From: Bacteroidales bacterium
GTDB lineage: Bacteria > Bacteroidota > Bacteroidia > Bacteroidales > F082
DNA length: 42,444 nucleotides
Assembly (NCBI GenBank): GCA_900769945.1
Contig: CAAGIO010000009.1
Span: 1 to 42,444 of the forward strand
Direction of reading: 5' to 3'
In this document: piece after piece, positions 26,114-33,328 of the stretch
Layout of the letters: each line of letters opens with the position of its first letter
Position numbering within the stretch: the first letter of the stretch is position 1
The notes under the pieces: generated by a model
What the model saw: the letters and a program-made list of their open reading frames with translations, nothing else
Told to the model about the DNA's origin: nothing
Database searches by the model: none
Position numbers and translations under genes: made by a program

Positions 26114-26818
26114 TTATTCTTTAAAACCGACGATAGCCACGTAGGAGCCTTTATCGAAGCCATCGACAGGGTCTTCCACGGCCAAATGAGAGTAATGAGG
26201 GTCGAGGGTGAGCGTTTGGGAGAACTTAAGGTTCACGAATCCGCAGTTCTTCATTATCTCGGCTTTTTCTGAAGTGGTACGCCAAGCGGCCTGTTTCACG
26301 AGCTCTATCGGGTAAGGGTCTTTGGGCCTGCAGCCGTCAAGAAGCGGGTTGTCCCATGTACCTACTGCGAGAGCGAGGTTATAAAGTAACCCGTAAGCGC
26401 TCTCCTTCGGAACGTCAATCACTATCACCCTTCCACCGGGACGCAGCGCCTTCTTTGCCTTTTCGAGAGCTGCGCCGAGGTCCTGCATATAGCAAGGGCA
26501 GCCGTTGAACAACACGGCATCATAAATCTCAACGCCATAGTCGGCATCCTCCGCTGTGTTGACCTCCACGTCCAACCCGCGTTTACGAGCAATTTCAACC
26601 ATGCCCTCGGCTGGCTCTATGCCATGAGAGATGTTAATACCATACTGGTCAGAAAGAAGCTTCTCGAAAAGACCACTGCCACATCCGATAGAAAGGATCT
26701 TCTCGTCCTTACGAAGAGTGCTTGCCACGAGCCTGAGCTCTGTCTCTAACACATTACTGTTTTCAATAAACCATGCATCATATTCTGACGCATACTGATC
26801 AAATGCTTGATAACCCAT
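26114..26818 (-). CDS. SAM-dependent methyltransferase, first gene of the TPP-riboswitch operon
   Basis: 234-residue class I methyltransferase. SAM motif I is EKILSIGCGSGLFEKLL (about residues 38-54), followed by the acidic ribose-binding region GIEPAEGMVEIARKRGLDVE and motif IV-like DAVLFNGCPCYMQD, then LRPGGRVIVIDVP. These match the small-molecule (UbiE/Tam-like) class and not the nucleic-acid methylases. It is the first gene after the TPP riboswitch and is followed 6 bp later by thiM, so it is expressed with thiamine salvage genes. No methylation step of thiamine salvage is known to me, so the substrate is open; a role in detoxifying or recycling a thiamine breakdown product is only a guess. 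Confidence 0.85.
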   Translation of the reverse strand: MGYQAFDQYASEYDAWFIENSNVLETELRLVASTLRKDEKILSIGCGSGLFEKLLSDQYGINISHGIEPAEGMVEIARKRGLDVEVNTAEDADYGVEIYDAVLFNGCPCYMQDLGAALEKAKKALRPGGRVIVIDVPKESAYGLLYNLALAVGTWDNPLLDGCRPKDPYPIELVKQAAWRTTSEKAEIMKNCGFVNLKFSQTLTLDPHYSHLAVEDPVDGFDKGSYVAIVGFKE

Positions 26819-26830
26819 TTTTAATGCTTT

Positions 26831-26890
26831 TTAGTTGTTAATAAAATTCACCAACTAAGAGCATCCTTGGACAAAATAAAATACTGTTGG
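26831..26890 (-). promoter_or_regulatory. Candidate expression platform with two exclusive pairings
   Basis: Read on the minus strand, CCAAC (26890-26886) just after the TPP aptamer can pair with GTTGG (26855-26851). The same segment, TTAGTTG (26858-26852), can instead form a 7-bp hairpin with CAACTAA (26837-26831), whose base is 13 nt before the start codon. No U-run follows, so translational control looks more likely than termination. Confidence 0.45.
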
Positions 26891-26966
26891 CTCAATCCCT
26901 ACGTCGGCATTACCCGAATCAGGTTTTGAGGGTATAATCTCAGTCCTTAATTGGACACCCCTTTGA
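26888..26966 (-). promoter_or_regulatory. TPP riboswitch (THI element)
   Basis: The minus strand carries the conserved THI-box blocks in order: AGGGGTGTCC, GGACTGAGATTATACCC, then AACCTGATTCGGGTAATGCC and GACGTAGGGATTGAG. CTGAGA and CCTGAT with GGGTAATGCC form the pyrimidine- and pyrophosphate-sensing helices. It lies between the promoter (26979-26986) and the first gene of the thiamine operon, and should lower expression when thiamine pyrophosphate is plentiful. Confidence 0.95.
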
Positions 26967-26978
26967 TGTTTGACTTTG

Positions 26979-26986
26979 CAAAAGTA
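26979..26986 (-). promoter_or_regulatory. Thiamine operon promoter, TACTTTTG
   Basis: Perfect TAnnTTTG box on the minus strand, directly upstream of the TPP riboswitch. It places the whole aptamer inside the leader. Confidence 0.65.
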
Positions 26987-27000
26987 CAATTTTTTTAATA

Positions 27001-27117
27001 TTATCGCAACAACAACAATATTTTAAAAAAAAAATTATCAACACCCTCACTCATACTAAAAAAGTAAATCAGCAGCAATATGCCATAAAATGCTGTCGAT
27101 AAGAGTGCGAGAATCAT
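27001..27117 (-). CDS. Possible 38-residue single-span membrane peptide, coupled to codB
   Basis: The ATG overlaps the codB stop codon as TAATG, the classic arrangement for re-initiation. The peptide has one strongly hydrophobic segment (MILALLSTAFYGILLLIYFF), a short acidic turn and a second leucine-rich tail ending in Arg. It ends just before the promoter of the thiamine operon. I know no homologue. It could be a small partner of the permease or a chance frame in AT-rich DNA; the stop-start overlap is the main reason to list it. Confidence 0.35.
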   Translation of the reverse strand: MILALLSTAFYGILLLIYFFSMSEGVDNFFFKILLLLR

Positions 27118-28358
27118 TATTTTGATAACAATCTTCCAATAAGATAGATGGCGGTGGCTACTGTCATGCCTGTTATCGAGGGTATTCCCCAAGAGATGAG
27201 GTTAGCGGCTATCGCGCCAAACACCACGCCAAGCACTGCGAACCAGTCAACATTCTTCATCACTTTCGAAGTGTCGGAATAAACCTTCCTATCAAAGAGA
27301 TAGCTGACAATGATGATTGCGCCGATAGGAGGCAGGGTACAGTTCAGCACATTAAGCCAGCCGCAGAAATTCCAGTAGAGCCATACAGAAGCCACAGTAC
27401 CTATGGCGCCGGACACAAGGACCATGGTCTTCTTCGATAATCCGGTGATATTTGAGAGTCCGAGGCCTGTTGAATACAGGGCGTTATCATTGGTAGTCCA
27501 GATATTGAGGCCTAACACTATGATAGCGAAATAGAACAGGTTGAGGTTAAGCATCACCTCGAAGATGTCGTTGCCGCCCACGTAGATAGACGACACTGCG
27601 CCGAAGAGGAACATGAGGCTGTTACCGATAAAGAAGGCTAATACAGTGACTATTGCTGCCACCTTACCGCTCTTTGCGAAGCGCGTAAAGTTGGGTGTCG
27701 CGCTACCTCCCGACACGAAGCTGCCTATCACGAGCCCTATTCCAGCGAGCACCGAAAGGTCCTTTGAGCCTTTTGAGAACTGCTCCACTATAAACGCGTC
27801 ACCGTTACGTACTGCGAGAACCATGGCGACAGTACCGAGTATGGCGACGAGGGGGACAGCGACATAGCTGATAATGGTAAGGCTTTTTATCCCATAGTAT
27901 GCGCTTGCTGTCATAAGGACACCGGCGACGACCACGAGGGCATAGCCCTGCCAAGGCATAGTGTCGGGGCTCACTTCAAGGCCGAGCAGCTCGCTTGCCA
28001 CAGGGATAGCGAACATAGCGAGTCCCACGCCGAACCAGCCCATCTGTGTGAAGCTTATCATCGCACTCGGCAGCCAGCTGCCCTTCCTCCCGAAGCTGTG
28101 CTGAGCCAAGAGGTCGAGAGACAAGCCCGTCTCGGCACCAATATATCCGAGCGCGCCCGTATATGCGCCAAGAATCAGCCCTCCAAGAAGCACAGACCAT
28201 ACAAAACCCATAAAATCAAGACCTTGTGCCAAATTCTGCCCCACCCACATGCTCGCGGAGAAAAAGGTGAATCCGAACATTATCATAAACATAGTGAGTG
28301 TGCCACGGCGTGCCTCACTTGGAACAGCCGAGCATGAGAAGTCATAATCCTTTTTCAT
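27117..28358 (-). CDS. codB: Cytosine permease (CodB-like, NCS1 family)
   Basis: Inner-membrane nucleobase:cation symporter of 413 residues and about 12 TM segments. The similarity to E. coli CodB is visible along the whole chain: TFFSASMWVGQ, GYIGAETGLSLDLLA, SFGRKGSWLPS, TQMGWFGVGLAMFAIPV, FIGNSLMFLFGA and GLNIWTTNDNALYSTGLGLSNITG. The first four bases overlap the stop codon of the phosphoribosyltransferase-like gene (ATGA), so the two are translationally coupled. No cytosine deaminase is in the window. Although thiamine genes lie downstream, codB is upstream of the TPP riboswitch and is not under its control. Confidence 0.93.
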   Translation of the reverse strand: MKKDYDFSCSAVPSEARRGTLTMFMIMFGFTFFSASMWVGQNLAQGLDFMGFVWSVLLGGLILGAYTGALGYIGAETGLSLDLLAQHSFGRKGSWLPSAMISFTQMGWFGVGLAMFAIPVASELLGLEVSPDTMPWQGYALVVVAGVLMTASAYYGIKSLTIISYVAVPLVAILGTVAMVLAVRNGDAFIVEQFSKGSKDLSVLAGIGLVIGSFVSGGSATPNFTRFAKSGKVAAIVTVLAFFIGNSLMFLFGAVSSIYVGGNDIFEVMLNLNLFYFAIIVLGLNIWTTNDNALYSTGLGLSNITGLSKKTMVLVSGAIGTVASVWLYWNFCGWLNVLNCTLPPIGAIIIVSYLFDRKVYSDTSKVMKNVDWFAVLGVVFGAIAANLISWGIPSITGMTVATAIYLIGRLLSK

Positions 28359-29446
28359 ATTATATCCTTTCTTTTGTTTCTATATTTTCCGAGAGACGCC
28401 TCTATCTGACGAATACGTTCCGCACACAAGGATGGCAACTCTTTCTTCCTCAACTCATTGACATAAGAAATCTCCTTCTCATACAATGGACGATACGACT
28501 CGTCATACTCATAATGGTTCAGTTCTATCCATTGAAGGAACGAAGCGTCTTTATACCCTATCTTCTCTGCTATGAAGTCGTCGAAGCTGACACTCTCACT
28601 GACGGCATAGAGGCTCTGCCAATAATCCATAACCTCCTCATAATGAGCACCTATCTCATATCTTCGTGCTCCACCGTCGTAGATGATACATTTTTCAATC
28701 AAGGCTGGAGCGTGCTCGTAATCCATCAAATACTCACGGAAATCAGGAGCAATGACGCCGCCTTTCATCCCGAAATCAATATAGGGCACATTGACACCAG
28801 TCACGCCTTTGTCTTCATATACCGTGAAAACTCCCTCATAGAACACACAGTAGAAGCCTTCGAATCCTGGCCAAAAAGTGCGTATCTCCCTTGTGAACGC
28901 CTCCATTATCGAGATGGCCTTCGTGCCACCTATTGTGAAGAACACTATCCTCTTTATCGACCCGCCGTTGACCTTGAAATGATCTATGACATGCCTTAAG
29001 CAAAGGCGTATTGTGTCACCACTCGCGATTATGTCGCCTAATAGCAGCGTGGCATCCTTCTCGACGTTGAGTTTCTCGTATTTTACCTCAAGCCCCTCAA
29101 TGACATGATTCCTTATTATCCTCTCGCAGCTAATGAAATCTATGTTATCAACTTGCACTCCGCAATGACAGCAGCATTCCTCCACAGGGTAGTTCAGCCC
29201 TCCCCTCAAGATAGTAAGTATATCGACTCCATCTTTATTGACGACACCCTTATCCACCAGCATCTGCAGGGCGATGTCCGTAGGGCGCAACATTGAGGAG
29301 TACGTCTCAAAGCCCACCACCTCAGGTGAAGCCATCAGCCGGCATGTTGAGGAATCACTTACAACATAATAACTATTAAGCAGTCCGTCGGACAACAAAC
29401 GATAAACACCCGTATAATTATCTTCTTTTATTAGTTTTGGAGACAT
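28355..29446 (-). CDS. Phosphoribosyltransferase-like protein coupled to codB
   Basis: 363 residues from the ATG at 29446; a longer frame would start inside the promoter box (29471-29478). The centre has a type I PRTase-like core: ILRGGLNYPVEE (RGG loop, residues 81-83) and TLLLGDIIASGDTI (134-146), which resembles the PRPP-binding motif but has Gly-Asp where the usual pair of acidic residues stands. A Cys-rich stretch (CCCHCG) follows the RGG loop. The last 100 residues are acidic and aromatic, with no family that I recognise. Coupling to a cytosine permease suggests nucleobase salvage; the substrate and even catalysis are inferred. Confidence 0.65.
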   Translation of the reverse strand: MSPKLIKEDNYTGVYRLLSDGLLNSYYVVSDSSTCRLMASPEVVGFETYSSMLRPTDIALQMLVDKGVVNKDGVDILTILRGGLNYPVEECCCHCGVQVDNIDFISCERIIRNHVIEGLEVKYEKLNVEKDATLLLGDIIASGDTIRLCLRHVIDHFKVNGGSIKRIVFFTIGGTKAISIMEAFTREIRTFWPGFEGFYCVFYEGVFTVYEDKGVTGVNVPYIDFGMKGGVIAPDFREYLMDYEHAPALIEKCIIYDGGARRYEIGAHYEEVMDYWQSLYAVSESVSFDDFIAEKIGYKDASFLQWIELNHYEYDESYRPLYEKEISYVNELRKKELPSLCAERIRQIEASLGKYRNKRKDII

Positions 29447-29470
29447 CCGAATAAATAATTTAACGGGATG

Positions 29471-29478
29471 CAAAGTTA
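29471..29478 (-). promoter_or_regulatory. PRT-codB promoter, TAACTTTG
   Basis: Perfect TAnnTTTG box on the minus strand, 24 bases before the chosen ATG at 29446. It rules out the earlier in-frame Met. Confidence 0.6.
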
Positions 29479-29505
29479 GTTATTTTTCACACACTTCAAC
29501 AAAAA

Positions 29506-30276
29506 TTATTTGTGATTAAAATAATATTGGCCTCTTTTCTTAGTAATACGGCCGTACTCGATTGCATGCACGGGGCAATGATGGTAGCATGCGAGGCAAT
29601 TCGTGCAGCTGATATGCTTCCACACCGGCAGTCCGTGGCTCATGGCGAGATTATTGGTGGGGCAGTTCTGCTCGCACAATCCGCAATGCAGGCACTTCTC
29701 CTTATTGACACTGAACGGCCTGTCCGTTATCATACATTTGTTGAAGAAGCCACCTATTACATTTGACAGCAGCCATGGGCGCTTCCCTTTTACCAGAATC
29801 TCGCGTCCTTCTTCCCTACCTATTATGACAGGAAGGATATCCGCAAGGAATCGGGCAGCCTCATCAATTTTCCTTTTCTCATTCTCAGGAGTATCGGTAA
29901 ACATTCCGGGAAGGCACACATACGATTCCGGCATGATGACAGAGAATACGCTTTTCGCATGAAGACGCTTCTTCTCCAACTCCTTGTTAAACATCTCCAT
30001 AGCAAGCCCTATTGTGTCGCCACAAGTGCAGACGGCGTAGCAATAATGGCCGTCCGCATTATCTATCTCAATCTTGCTGATGAACTCTCGCACAATATAA
30101 GGAGGCTGCCAACCATGAACAGGGAAGCAGAACCCTATACGCTCGCCCTCTTTCAAATGATATCTCATAGTGCCTTCCAACTCTTCGGGGATGAAATACA
30201 GCCTCTCCCCTACCGCGTCACTTATCTGCTGTGCAATCCACCGTGTATTGCCTGTTCCTGAAAAATAAAAAACCAT
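29506..30276 (-). CDS. EFR1-type protein: flavodoxin-like domain plus two 4Fe-4S clusters
   Basis: 256 residues. The N-terminus MVFYFSGTGNTRWIAQQI is the FMN phosphate loop of a flavodoxin-like fold, with GFCFPVHGWQPP next. The C-terminus is a bacterial 2[4Fe-4S] ferredoxin: Cys195, Cys198, Cys201, Cys205 (CLHCGLCEQNCP) and Cys224, Cys227, Cys230, Cys234 (CTNCLACYHHCP). This is the EFR1 (ferrodoxin) architecture, a cytosolic electron carrier or small oxidoreductase common in anaerobes. It is the last gene of a three-gene operon, 2 bp after the DUF1905 gene. The redox partner is unknown. Confidence 0.92.
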   Translation of the reverse strand: MVFYFSGTGNTRWIAQQISDAVGERLYFIPEELEGTMRYHLKEGERIGFCFPVHGWQPPYIVREFISKIEIDNADGHYCYAVCTCGDTIGLAMEMFNKELEKKRLHAKSVFSVIMPESYVCLPGMFTDTPENEKRKIDEAARFLADILPVIIGREEGREILVKGKRPWLLSNVIGGFFNKCMITDRPFSVNKEKCLHCGLCEQNCPTNNLAMSHGLPVWKHISCTNCLACYHHCPVHAIEYGRITKKRGQYYFNHK

Positions 30277-30278
30277 TA

Positions 30279-30554
30279 CTATACCTCCACTTTCATTCTA
30301 ACGGTGTCTCCATCTGACTTGCCCAGCCGCTGCCGGATAGACTTCAACATACCTATTATATAACAAATATTCCCGTCCTTGTCTTTAACGCCCATGTTCA
30401 CAATGCTGCCATCGTAAGGTATGCCGTCAAAATAAGCCCTGCACCTCACCCTTCCGGCGCCAAACTCCTTACGGATGTCCCATGGGAAGACGACGTATGC
30501 GCCTCCGTCATCCTTATCCTCAACAATCAGAGCGTCAAAATCAAAGCTCCTCAT
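30279..30554 (-). CDS. DUF1905 domain protein
   Basis: 91 residues forming a single DUF1905 beta-barrel: FDFDALIVEDKDDGGAYVVF, then PWDIRKEFGAGRVRCRAYFDGIPY (strand with the FG-G-RV pattern), NMGVKDKDGNICYIIGM and IRQRLGKSDGDTVRMKV. The ATG at 30554 is preferred to an in-frame TTG at 30569; it leaves one base after the DUF1232 stop codon. The family has no settled function. It is the middle gene of the operon. Confidence 0.85.
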   Translation of the reverse strand: MRSFDFDALIVEDKDDGGAYVVFPWDIRKEFGAGRVRCRAYFDGIPYDGSIVNMGVKDKDGNICYIIGMLKSIRQRLGKSDGDTVRMKVEV

Positions 30555-30555
30555 A

Positions 30556-30996
30556 TCACGCAAAATCAACTAAACCCCAGTCAAAAAGCTGTTCCTCCGC
30601 CTTCTTCATGGCGGCACGGTACATCTCAGGGGTGACAATCTTCTTCAACCGCTTATATTCAAGGAAAGAAAACGCCACATCGTCAAGCATGCCGAACAAC
30701 CCAAGTCCGTCGCTTATCAAGTCGCTCTTCTTGAAAATATAGAAAATGACGCCGACAACCAGTATTTTATCCGCAACTGACACCTGCGGGCTTCTGCAAA
30801 TCTCTAAAAGGAGGAAAAATCCCTGCAGCGCCCTCCTCGCCACCTCTATGCCCACCTTCCTTGCCACTTCACCAAGCCTCGAAAGGAAAGCTTTTATCCT
30901 GTCTTCCGGAATAGATGTCGAAGCGTTAGGATTATTCTCCTTGTCAAAATCATTCTCTCTGTTGCCAGCGATACTATCGAAAAAGTCTTTTATCAT
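30556..30996 (-). CDS. DUF1232 (YkvA-like) membrane protein
   Basis: 146 residues from the ATG at 30996; the longer frame runs through the promoter box at 31014-31021. A charged N-terminal part is followed by an amphipathic region and the DUF1232 core VADKILVVGVIFYIFKKSDLISDGLGLFGMLDDVAF, which holds the typical pattern of a short hydrophobic helix, D-I-D and G-DD. It heads the operon with DUF1905 and EFR1. The function is unknown. Confidence 0.82.
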   Translation of the reverse strand: MIKDFFDSIAGNRENDFDKENNPNASTSIPEDRIKAFLSRLGEVARKVGIEVARRALQGFFLLLEICRSPQVSVADKILVVGVIFYIFKKSDLISDGLGLFGMLDDVAFSFLEYKRLKKIVTPEMYRAAMKKAEEQLFDWGLVDFA

Positions 30997-31013
30997 ACTC
31001 ACTATTTTTGTTG

Positions 31014-31021
31014 CAAAGATA
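31014..31021 (-). promoter_or_regulatory. DUF1232 operon promoter, TATCTTTG
   Basis: Perfect TAnnTTTG box on the minus strand, 17 bases before the ATG at 30996. Confidence 0.6.
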
Positions 31022-31205
31022 ACATTAATAACAACAATCCGATGAAAAAAAAGCAACTTTTTAGGTTAATTCTTCTTTACATTTCGAGTGATTTGACGCA
31101 AAAAAATGTATAATTTCATACACAATATTTACACGTATTAAGAAATGAGAATGTGAACAAAAGAAAACACGTAGGCGTATTATTGGACTATTGGGAAAAA
31201 TACCA

Positions 31206-31213
31206 TATTTTTG
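31206..31213 (+). promoter_or_regulatory. Phosphatase promoter, TATTTTTG
   Basis: Perfect TAnnTTTG box, 14 bases before the ATG at 31228. It lies inside a longer open frame that begins at a GTG (31153) and shows that this extension is not translated. Confidence 0.6.
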
Positions 31214-31227
31214 CACAAAAAAAAGGA

Positions 31228-31701
31228 ATGAACAAGATAAGAATCATTTTCGTCTGTCTCGGTAACATCTGCCGCAGTCCGATGGCAGAATACATTGCAA
31301 AAGACATCATTGAAAAACAAGGGTTATCGCAATATTTTGAGATAACATCGGCGGCCACATCGAGAGAAGAGATAGGTAACGACATATATCCGCCGGCGAT
31401 GAGGGCACTTCAAAGCCACGGCATAAGATACGACAGGCACAGCGCACGCCAGATTACTACCGATGACTATATCAATAACGACTACATCATTGCCATGGAT
31501 AAAAGAAATATCAGAAACCTTAATAATTATTTTGACGACAGGCAGAACCACAAAATCAGCCTTCTGATGAGTTACGCCAATGAGGACAGAGATATAGCAG
31601 ACCCTTGGTACACGGGCGATTTCGACAAAGCCTACAACGACATTGAGAGGAGCTGCAAGGCTCTTATTGACAATTTGAAAACAACACATCATATTAATTA
31701 A
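31228..31701 (+). CDS. Low-molecular-weight protein-tyrosine phosphatase
   Basis: 157-residue cytosolic phosphatase. The P-loop is VCLGNICRSP, with nucleophile Cys10 and Arg16 (CX5R). The general-acid loop is DIADPWYTGDFDKAY with its DPWY motif. The start follows the promoter box and an AAAAAGGA stretch. In Bacteroidetes, members often act on capsule or exopolysaccharide tyrosine kinases, but no such kinase is in the window. It is a single-gene unit and the last clearly core gene before the accessory region. Confidence 0.95.
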   Translation: MNKIRIIFVCLGNICRSPMAEYIAKDIIEKQGLSQYFEITSAATSREEIGNDIYPPAMRALQSHGIRYDRHSARQITTDDYINNDYIIAMDKRNIRNLNNYFDDRQNHKISLLMSYANEDRDIADPWYTGDFDKAYNDIERSCKALIDNLKTTHHIN

Positions 31702-31827
31702 TAAGGTGTCTCTTTTCAACATCAACCTTCTATTTTGGCACAAACAGGCGGGAGGAAGAGCCGACAATGGGAATGACAGAAATGAGGTGATTTTTTGGTG
31801 TCGGATATTCAACTTGAAAAAAAATCG

Positions 31828-31835
31828 TATTTTTG
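31828..31835 (+). promoter_or_regulatory. Promoter box TATTTTTG with no intact downstream gene
   Basis: Perfect TAnnTTTG box on the plus strand. A transcript from here would begin near 31841, run over the 18-codon frame (MREFGLLANRPKRHDALA) and enter the decayed gene. Confidence 0.4.
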
Positions 31836-31965
31836 CAGGTGAAATGAGAGAATTCGGTCTGCTTGCGAATAGACCAAAAAGACATGACGCTTTGGCGTAA
31901 TTTTTATATCGGGGGAAGCTCCCTTGTAGTCGAAAAGGCATTGGTCAGCCGGCAAGCGACGCCTT

Positions 31966-32309
31966 ATGCCATTCTTCAACCGACAGAATAACGACGACCT
32001 AATCCTATCCATTCAAGCAGCCGGCGTGAGCCGCGGAAGAAATGGATTTAGGAAAAACAGAGAGAAACTTGCCGAATCGGAAGTCATCGGCTTGTCGCTT
32101 TCGTAGCCTGCGGAGAAAGAACACTCCTCGAACACCGCACCGACGGCACAGATGCGTTCGATACATTATACATCGGCTGCGAGACTGTTTGTGCCAACGA
32201 GAGCAGAGCGGAACTTGTTCCGGATATGCCGAGTGCAGCCAAACTTGGTGCACTTGTGCACAAATTCCCATATAGAGATGCTTTCAGCGTGAATACCAGC
32301 GGAGTGTAA
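31966..32309 (+). pseudogene. Probable frameshifted gene remnant, unknown family
   Basis: A 46-codon frame from the ATG at 31966 (MPFFNRQNNDDLILSIQAAG...) ends at 32104-32106. A second frame is open from 32052 to the TAA at 32307-32309 and has good coding character but no start codon; it includes VACGERTLLEHRTDGTDAF and ends KFPYRDAFSVNTSGV. Joining the two at about 32090-32100 by a one-base shift gives a continuous protein of about 114 residues. Third-position GC in the second frame is like that of host genes. I do not recognise the family. It could also be the tail of a longer gene lost when the neighbouring defence genes came in. Confidence 0.35.
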
Positions 32310-32312
32310 AAG

Positions 32313-33263
32313 CTATTTCCAAACATCAAGGGATTTCCATTTTTGGGGGAATCCCATTTCTTGTAAGTTTAGAAGATTTCCACCGTCGCCAATGATTGAA
32401 AGGATATTGCGTTTAAAGTCACTATTAGGGCTGATTATATTGCTTATGTATATAATACAACACAATGCAGTGAATACCTTATTAGGATGAAGTGTACGTG
32501 AAATATTTCTGTCAAGAAATGGGAAGTCTGTATGAGTTGGCATTTGAACATTGATGATACAACGTCTATTCCATATTCTACTATGATGCGCACAACAATT
32601 TCGCCAAACAGCAATGGCATGTAACCAATTTGCTAGAACCATATCATTGTTAAGCCCAAATGCTTTTGCAATTGCTTTTTTCTCAGGAGACTTTCTCAGT
32701 AATTGATACATTCTGCTTAATGTACCCAAAGACAACACCTCCAATGTCATCCATGCAGGTGGCATTACCGGTGTATCGTATTTATTATTATAGTGTTTGA
32801 TGAAGTCCTCATTACTGCGTTTGATTTCACTTTCGATGTCAGCCATCAATAAATCAAATGCAGTTGTATTATTCCCATTTTTGTCGGTAACTTCTTTCTC
32901 TTTATATAAACTTTTGTCGTTAAACCAATGACTACTGCCTGTAGATTCACAATAAGTTTGTACAATCTTTGCTCTGACCGCAACCTCAATTTTTTCAATG
33001 GCATTAAAAATGAGAGAGCGAAGTCTTCTGTCAAAACAATACAAATCAATAATATCAGAGAAATGAATGTCACTTCTCAAAAATTTGTGGTCGGCTGATG
33101 GATTTATATTATCTTGAAAAGGATACGTGTATGCTCGAAGTCGATAATAACTAATATTCGACAAATACCTGATCGCAAGCAACTTGTCGTCAATCAACAA
33201 ACCGCGACTATTTAGTTTGTTTACCTGCTCTTGCAGTGTTAATGGTTTCTTGTTGTATATCAT
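32313..33263 (-). CDS. AbiD/AbiF-type abortive infection protein (Abi_2, HEPN)
   Basis: 316 residues of the Abi_2 family, phage-defence proteins of the HEPN ribonuclease superfamily. Visible hallmarks are the N-terminal LQEQVNKLNSRGL, the ISYYRLRAYTYPF motif (about 38-50), the helix FDRRLRSLIFNAIEKIEVAVRAKI (about 77-100), and the HEPN catalytic RX4H as R221-N-C-C-A-H226 in VWRNCCAHHSRIWN. The motif is intact, so RNase activity is expected. The gene has its own promoter (33329-33336), and the mRNA begins with a hairpin (33276-33318) that may be functional. It lies between a decayed gene and the SNF2-Mod-Res operon on the same strand, in defence-island context. The phage trigger is unknown. 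Confidence 0.9.
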   Translation of the reverse strand: MIYNKKPLTLQEQVNKLNSRGLLIDDKLLAIRYLSNISYYRLRAYTYPFQDNINPSADHKFLRSDIHFSDIIDLYCFDRRLRSLIFNAIEKIEVAVRAKIVQTYCESTGSSHWFNDKSLYKEKEVTDKNGNNTTAFDLLMADIESEIKRSNEDFIKHYNNKYDTPVMPPAWMTLEVLSLGTLSRMYQLLRKSPEKKAIAKAFGLNNDMVLANWLHAIAVWRNCCAHHSRIWNRRCIINVQMPTHTDFPFLDRNISRTLHPNKVFTALCCIIYISNIISPNSDFKRNILSIIGDGGNLLNLQEMGFPQKWKSLDVWK

Positions 33264-33275
33264 ATAAAACTCGAA

Positions 33276-33318
33276 GACCTCCCCGGGTGCGCTGATCTAA
33301 CGAGAAGCGTGGGAGGTC
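33276..33318 (-). ncRNA. 5' hairpin of the Abi transcript; candidate cognate RNA
   Basis: On the minus strand, GACCTCCC (33318-33311) pairs perfectly with GGGAGGTC (33283-33276). Inside, CGCT (33309-33306) pairs with AGCG (33293-33290) around a 12-base loop; the two stems are separated by one base on one side and six on the other. The predicted transcription start (about 33322) is only a few bases before the hairpin, so the structure sits at the very 5' end of the RNA, 12 bases before the Abi ATG. It could be an mRNA leader structure or a processed RNA that controls the HEPN toxin. Confidence 0.5.
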
Positions 33319-33328
33319 ATATTGAGTG

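Larger units (their letters stand above)
31702..32312. other. 611-bp gap with a promoter and a decayed gene
   Basis: Between the phosphatase and the Abi gene there is no intact gene. The gap holds a plus-strand TAnnTTTG box at 31828-31835, an 18-codon frame starting right after it (31844-31900), and the decayed reading frame at 31966-32309 described separately. Base composition from about 31920 on is as GC-rich as the coding regions, unlike other intergenic DNA here. Confidence 0.5.

Noticed and set aside
27118..27192. Upstream extension of the small membrane peptide to 63 codons
   Set aside because: The extension overlaps codB in another frame and is basic and polar; the TAATG overlap gives a better start at 27117.
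29447..29473. Earlier start of the PRTase-like gene
   Set aside because: It would lie within or before the expected transcription start given by the box at 29471-29478.
31042..31113. 23-codon plus-strand frame starting MKKKQLFRL
   Set aside because: AT-rich, between two divergent promoters, with no supporting signal.
31153..31227. Longer phosphatase N-terminus from a GTG at 31153
   Set aside because: The promoter box at 31206-31213 lies inside it, and the conserved P-loop sits at residue 10 from the ATG at 31228, as in the family.
32042..32329. Plus- and minus-strand frames of 77 and 81 codons across the decayed gene
   Set aside because: Both look like shadows of the better coding frame that ends at 32309: Arg/Cys-rich on one strand and Ser/Leu-rich on the other.
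33276..33318. The Abi leader hairpin as a CRISPR repeat
   Set aside because: Only one copy is present with no spacers, so it is not an array; it is kept as a single structured RNA.
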